This document shows, piece by piece, positions 54,424-56,578 of a DNA stretch of 56,578 nt. The notes under the pieces are model-generated. The model worked only from the letters and a program-made list of their open reading frames with translations. It made no database searches and was not told the DNA's origin. Origin of the DNA: Burkholderiales bacterium (GTDB lineage: Bacteria; Pseudomonadota; Gammaproteobacteria; Burkholderiales; JAEUOS01). The first letter of the stretch is position 1. Each line of letters starts with the position of its first letter. The DNA is taken from the NCBI GenBank assembly GCA_016790635.1, contig JAEUOR010000027.1, positions 1 to 56,578 of the forward strand, in the 5' to 3' direction. The position numbers and the translations under genes are program-made.

Positions 54424-55647
54424 ATGATGGCAGTCGCAACCCATATTGTTGGTCGTACGCTCGCTCTTCTCGCAGCCGCGTCCCCCTTAGTCGCGCTGGC
54501 TGCTCCGCAGGACATGCCGGGCGGGCCCGCGGTGCGGCAGCTCAATCTGGCCGCGCCGGTCACCGGCATAGCCTCGCAGATGTACGACCTCCACCTGATC
54601 ATGCTGGGCATCTGCTCGGTGATCTTCGTGGTCGTGTTCGGCTTCATGTTCTATTCGATCTACGCGCACCGCAAGTCGAAGGGGCACAAGGCGGCTGATT
54701 TTCATGAGAGCACCACCGTCGAGATCGCGTGGACGGTCGTGCCCATGCTGATCGTGATCGTCATGGCGGGTCTGGCGACCAAGGCGGTGCTGGAGATGAA
54801 GGACACTTCCAATGCGGACATCACCATCAAGGCGACCGGCTACCAGTGGAAGTGGGGCTACGACTACCTGAAGGGCGAAGGCGAGGGCATCCGCTTCGTC
54901 TCCAAGCTCTCCACGCCGCGCGATCAGATCGATGGCCTGACTGATGCCGCGCGTGCCGCGCGCGCCGCCAACACCACCTACCTGCTCGAGGTCGACAACG
55001 AACTGGTCGTGCCGGTGGGCCGCAAGATCCGCATCCTGACTACGGCCGATGACGTGATCCACGCCTGGATGGTGCCCGCATTTGGCGTCAAGCAGGACGC
55101 GATCCCGGGTTTCATCCGTGACACCTGGTTCAAGGCGGAGAAGGTTGGCATCTACCGCGGCCAGTGTGCCGAGCTGTGCGGCAAGGAGCACGGCTTCATG
55201 CCCATCGTGGTCAACGTCAAGTCCGATGCCGACTACGCCAAATGGGTCGGAGAGCAGAAAAAGCTCATGGCTGCCAAGATGGACGACCCCAACAAGCAGT
55301 GGACCGCGCCCGAGCTCGTTGCACGCGGCGAGAAGGTTTACGCCGCCAACTGCGTGGCCTGTCACCAGGCCAACGGCAAGGGGCTCGCTCCCGCGTTCCC
55401 GCCTCTGGACGGCGTCAAGATTGTCACCGGTCCCAAGGACAATCCGATCGCCATTCTTCTCAATGGCCGCCAGGGCACGGCGATGGCGTCGTTCAAGGGC
55501 CTGTCGGACGTCGAGCTCGCTGCCGTACTCACCTACGTGCGCAACACCTGGACCAACAAGACCGACGACGCAGTCACGCCGGCCGAGGTCAAGGCGGCAC
55601 GCGGCTGGGATGCCGCCAAGATGACCCAGCTGACCGCCAAGCAGTAG
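54424..55647 (+). CDS. coxB: Cytochrome c oxidase subunit II with fused cytochrome c domain
   Basis: The 407-residue protein has a signal peptide and two transmembrane helices (residues about 56-76 and 98-118). The CuA domain has copper ligands in IHAWMVP and [14 protein letters not shown]-terminal monoheme cytochrome c domain has CVACH. The fused form is the caa3-like arrangement, taking electrons directly from soluble cytochrome c. ATG 54424 or 54427 (tandem); ACGAGGAC is upstream. Confidence 0.95.
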   Translation: MMAVATHIVGRTLALLAAASPLVALAAPQDMPGGPAVRQLNLAAPVTGIASQMYDLHLIMLGICSVIFVVVFGFMFYSIYAHRKSKGHKAADFHESTTVEIAWTVVPMLIVIVMAGLATKAVLEMKDTSNADITIKATGYQWKWGYDYLKGEGEGIRFVSKLSTPRDQIDGLTDAARAARAANTTYLLEVDNELVVPVGRKIRILTTADDVIHAWMVPAFGVKQDAIPGFIRDTWFKAEKVGIYRGQCAELCGKEHGFMPIVVNVKSDADYAKWVGEQKKLMAAKMDDPNKQWTAPELVARGEKVYAANCVACHQANGKGLAPAFPPLDGVKIVTGPKDNPIAILLNGRQGTAMASFKGLSDVELAAVLTYVRNTWTNKTDDAVTPAEVKAARGWDAAKMTQLTAKQ

Positions 55648-55693
55648 CGCACCCCGTTTTCGATCGCATCCATTTCAAGTTGAGGCAATTCCC

Positions 55694-56578
55694 ATGAGCG
55701 CAGTACTCGACGGTCACGGCCACGCACACGATCACGACGACCACCATCATGGTCCTCCTGCCGGCTTGATGCGCTGGGTCAAGACGACCAACCACAAGGA
55801 CATCGGCACGCTCTACCTGTGGTTCTCGTTCACGATGTTCCTGCTTGGCGGCTGTCTCGCTCTCGGCATTCGCAGCGAACTCTTCCAGCCAGGGCTGCAA
55901 TACGTCAACCCGGAATTCTTCAACCAGTTGACGACCATGCACGGTCTCATCATGGTGTTCGGCGCGATCATGCCGGCGTTTGTGGGCTTCGCCAACTGGC
56001 TGATCCCGATGCAGATCGGCGCGCCCGACATGGCGTTCGCTCGCATGAACAACTGGTCCTTCTGGCTCTTGATCCCGGCAGCGCTGCTCCTGGTGATCTC
56101 GTTCTTCGTGCCGGGTGGCGCGACGGCCGCGGGCTGGACGCTATATGCGCCGCTCTCGACCCAGATGGGCCTGGGCATGGACCTGGGCATCTTCGCGCTG
56201 CACATCATGGGTGCATCGTCGATCATGGGCTCGATCAACATCGTCACCACTATCCTCAACATGCGCGCTCCCGGCATGACGCTAATGAAGATGCCGATGT
56301 TTTGCTGGACCTGGCTGATCACGGCCTATCTGCTGATCGCGGTCATGCCGGTGCTGGCAGGCTGCATCACGATGGTGCTGACCGATCGCCACTTCGGCAC
56401 TTCGTTCTTCAACGCCGCCGGCGGCGGCGACCCGGTCATGTACCAGCACATCTTCTGGTTCTTCGGCCACCCCGAGGTCTACATCATGATCCTGCCGGCC
56501 TTCGGGATCATCAGCCACATCGTGCCGGCCTTCTCGCGCAAGAAGCTCTTCGGCTACGCCTCCATGGTCTACGCGACC
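55694..56578 (+). CDS. coxA: Cytochrome c oxidase subunit I (3' end outside the window)
   Basis: The first 295 codons of the heme-copper oxidase catalytic subunit are present. The N terminus is histidine-rich ([13 protein letters not shown]), followed by [18 protein letters not shown] and the low-spin heme ligand in [11 protein letters not shown]. The CuB motif [15 protein letters not shown] also lies within the visible part. It starts 46 bp after coxB. The frame is open to the window edge with no sign of damage. Confidence 0.96.
   Translation, partial: MSAVLDGHGHAHDHDDHHHGPPAGLMRWVKTTNHKDIGTLYLWFSFTMFLLGGCLALGIRSELFQPGLQYVNPEFFNQLTTMHGLIMVFGAIMPAFVGFANWLIPMQIGAPDMAFARMNNWSFWLLIPAALLLVISFFVPGGATAAGWTLYAPLSTQMGLGMDLGIFALHIMGASSIMGSINIVTTILNMRAPGMTLMKMPMFCWTWLITAYLLIAVMPVLAGCITMVLTDRHFGTSFFNAAGGGDPVMYQHIFWFFGHPEVYIMILPAFGIISHIVPAFSRKKLFGYASMVYAT

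Overview
The window is high-GC DNA (estimated mid-60s percent, not computed) from a chemolithotrophic or mixotrophic betaproteobacterium. The evidence is the soxCDYZAXB sulfur-oxidation order, a SlmA-type nucleoid occlusion factor, the gpmA-envC-ctpA-moeB and rhodanese-grxC-secB-gpsA housekeeping blocks, a PEP-CTERM protein and coxBA. No tRNA, rRNA, IS element or CRISPR array was seen. Gene density is high and many junctions are translationally coupled (ATGA, GTGA or TGATG overlaps).

Region 1 (1-16.9 kb) looks like an accessory aromatic or N-heterocycle catabolic block bounded by two RidA-family genes. Left part: ridA diverges from a bifunctional FAD monooxygenase/old-yellow-enzyme fusion of the salicylyl-CoA 5-hydroxylase or 2-aminobenzoyl-CoA monooxygenase/reductase type. 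It is followed by an NTF2-like remnant, an alpha/beta hydrolase, a kelch protein and two tandem Bug-type solute-binding proteins. Right part: marR-lysR diverges from a tightly packed six-gene operon. That operon encodes a flavin reductase, a cytosolic reductive-dehalogenase-like Fe-S protein, a NicX-like ring-cleaving dioxygenase, an alpha/beta hydrolase, an acyl-CoA dehydrogenase and an acyl-CoA ligase. This gene combination is the most unusual thing in the window. Two regulatory devices are visible. One is a perfect 14-bp palindrome in the promoter spacer between marR and the operon, where the operon start looks leaderless. The other is a 41-bp LysR-type element repeated upstream of the alpha/beta hydrolase and of the Bug pair.

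Region 2 (17-19 kb) holds a cysteine-rich CWC protein, an Hsp20 gene with a sigma32-like promoter, a GC-rich structured stretch ending in a strong terminator, and argB. Region 3 (19.1-31 kb) is a purine-catabolism block: a LysR regulator divergent from xdhABC, then a BMP-type nucleoside/purine ABC transporter, a terminator, and guanine deaminase. Purine import, deamination of guanine and oxidation of hypoxanthine/xanthine would work together here. Region 4 (31.1-32.6 kb) is a HAF-repeat PEP-CTERM protein with its own promoter and operator-like palindrome, next to about 290 bp without a convincing gene.

Region 5 (32.6-40.1 kb) is nei plus soxCDYZAXB, all on the minus strand: a complete periplasmic thiosulfate-oxidizing system including the SoxCD sulfur dehydrogenase. 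Region 6 (40.2-52.7 kb) is housekeeping: M15 peptidase, HAD phosphatase, slmA, moeB, ctpA, envC, gpmA, arsR-rhodanese-grxC-secB-SH3-gpsA, trmL, cnoX, comF and bioC. A long hairpin with a T-tract lies in the arsR leader. Region 7 (52.8 kb to the end) is an EAL/HDOD protein, coxB with a fused cytochrome c domain, and coxA, which is cut by the window edge.
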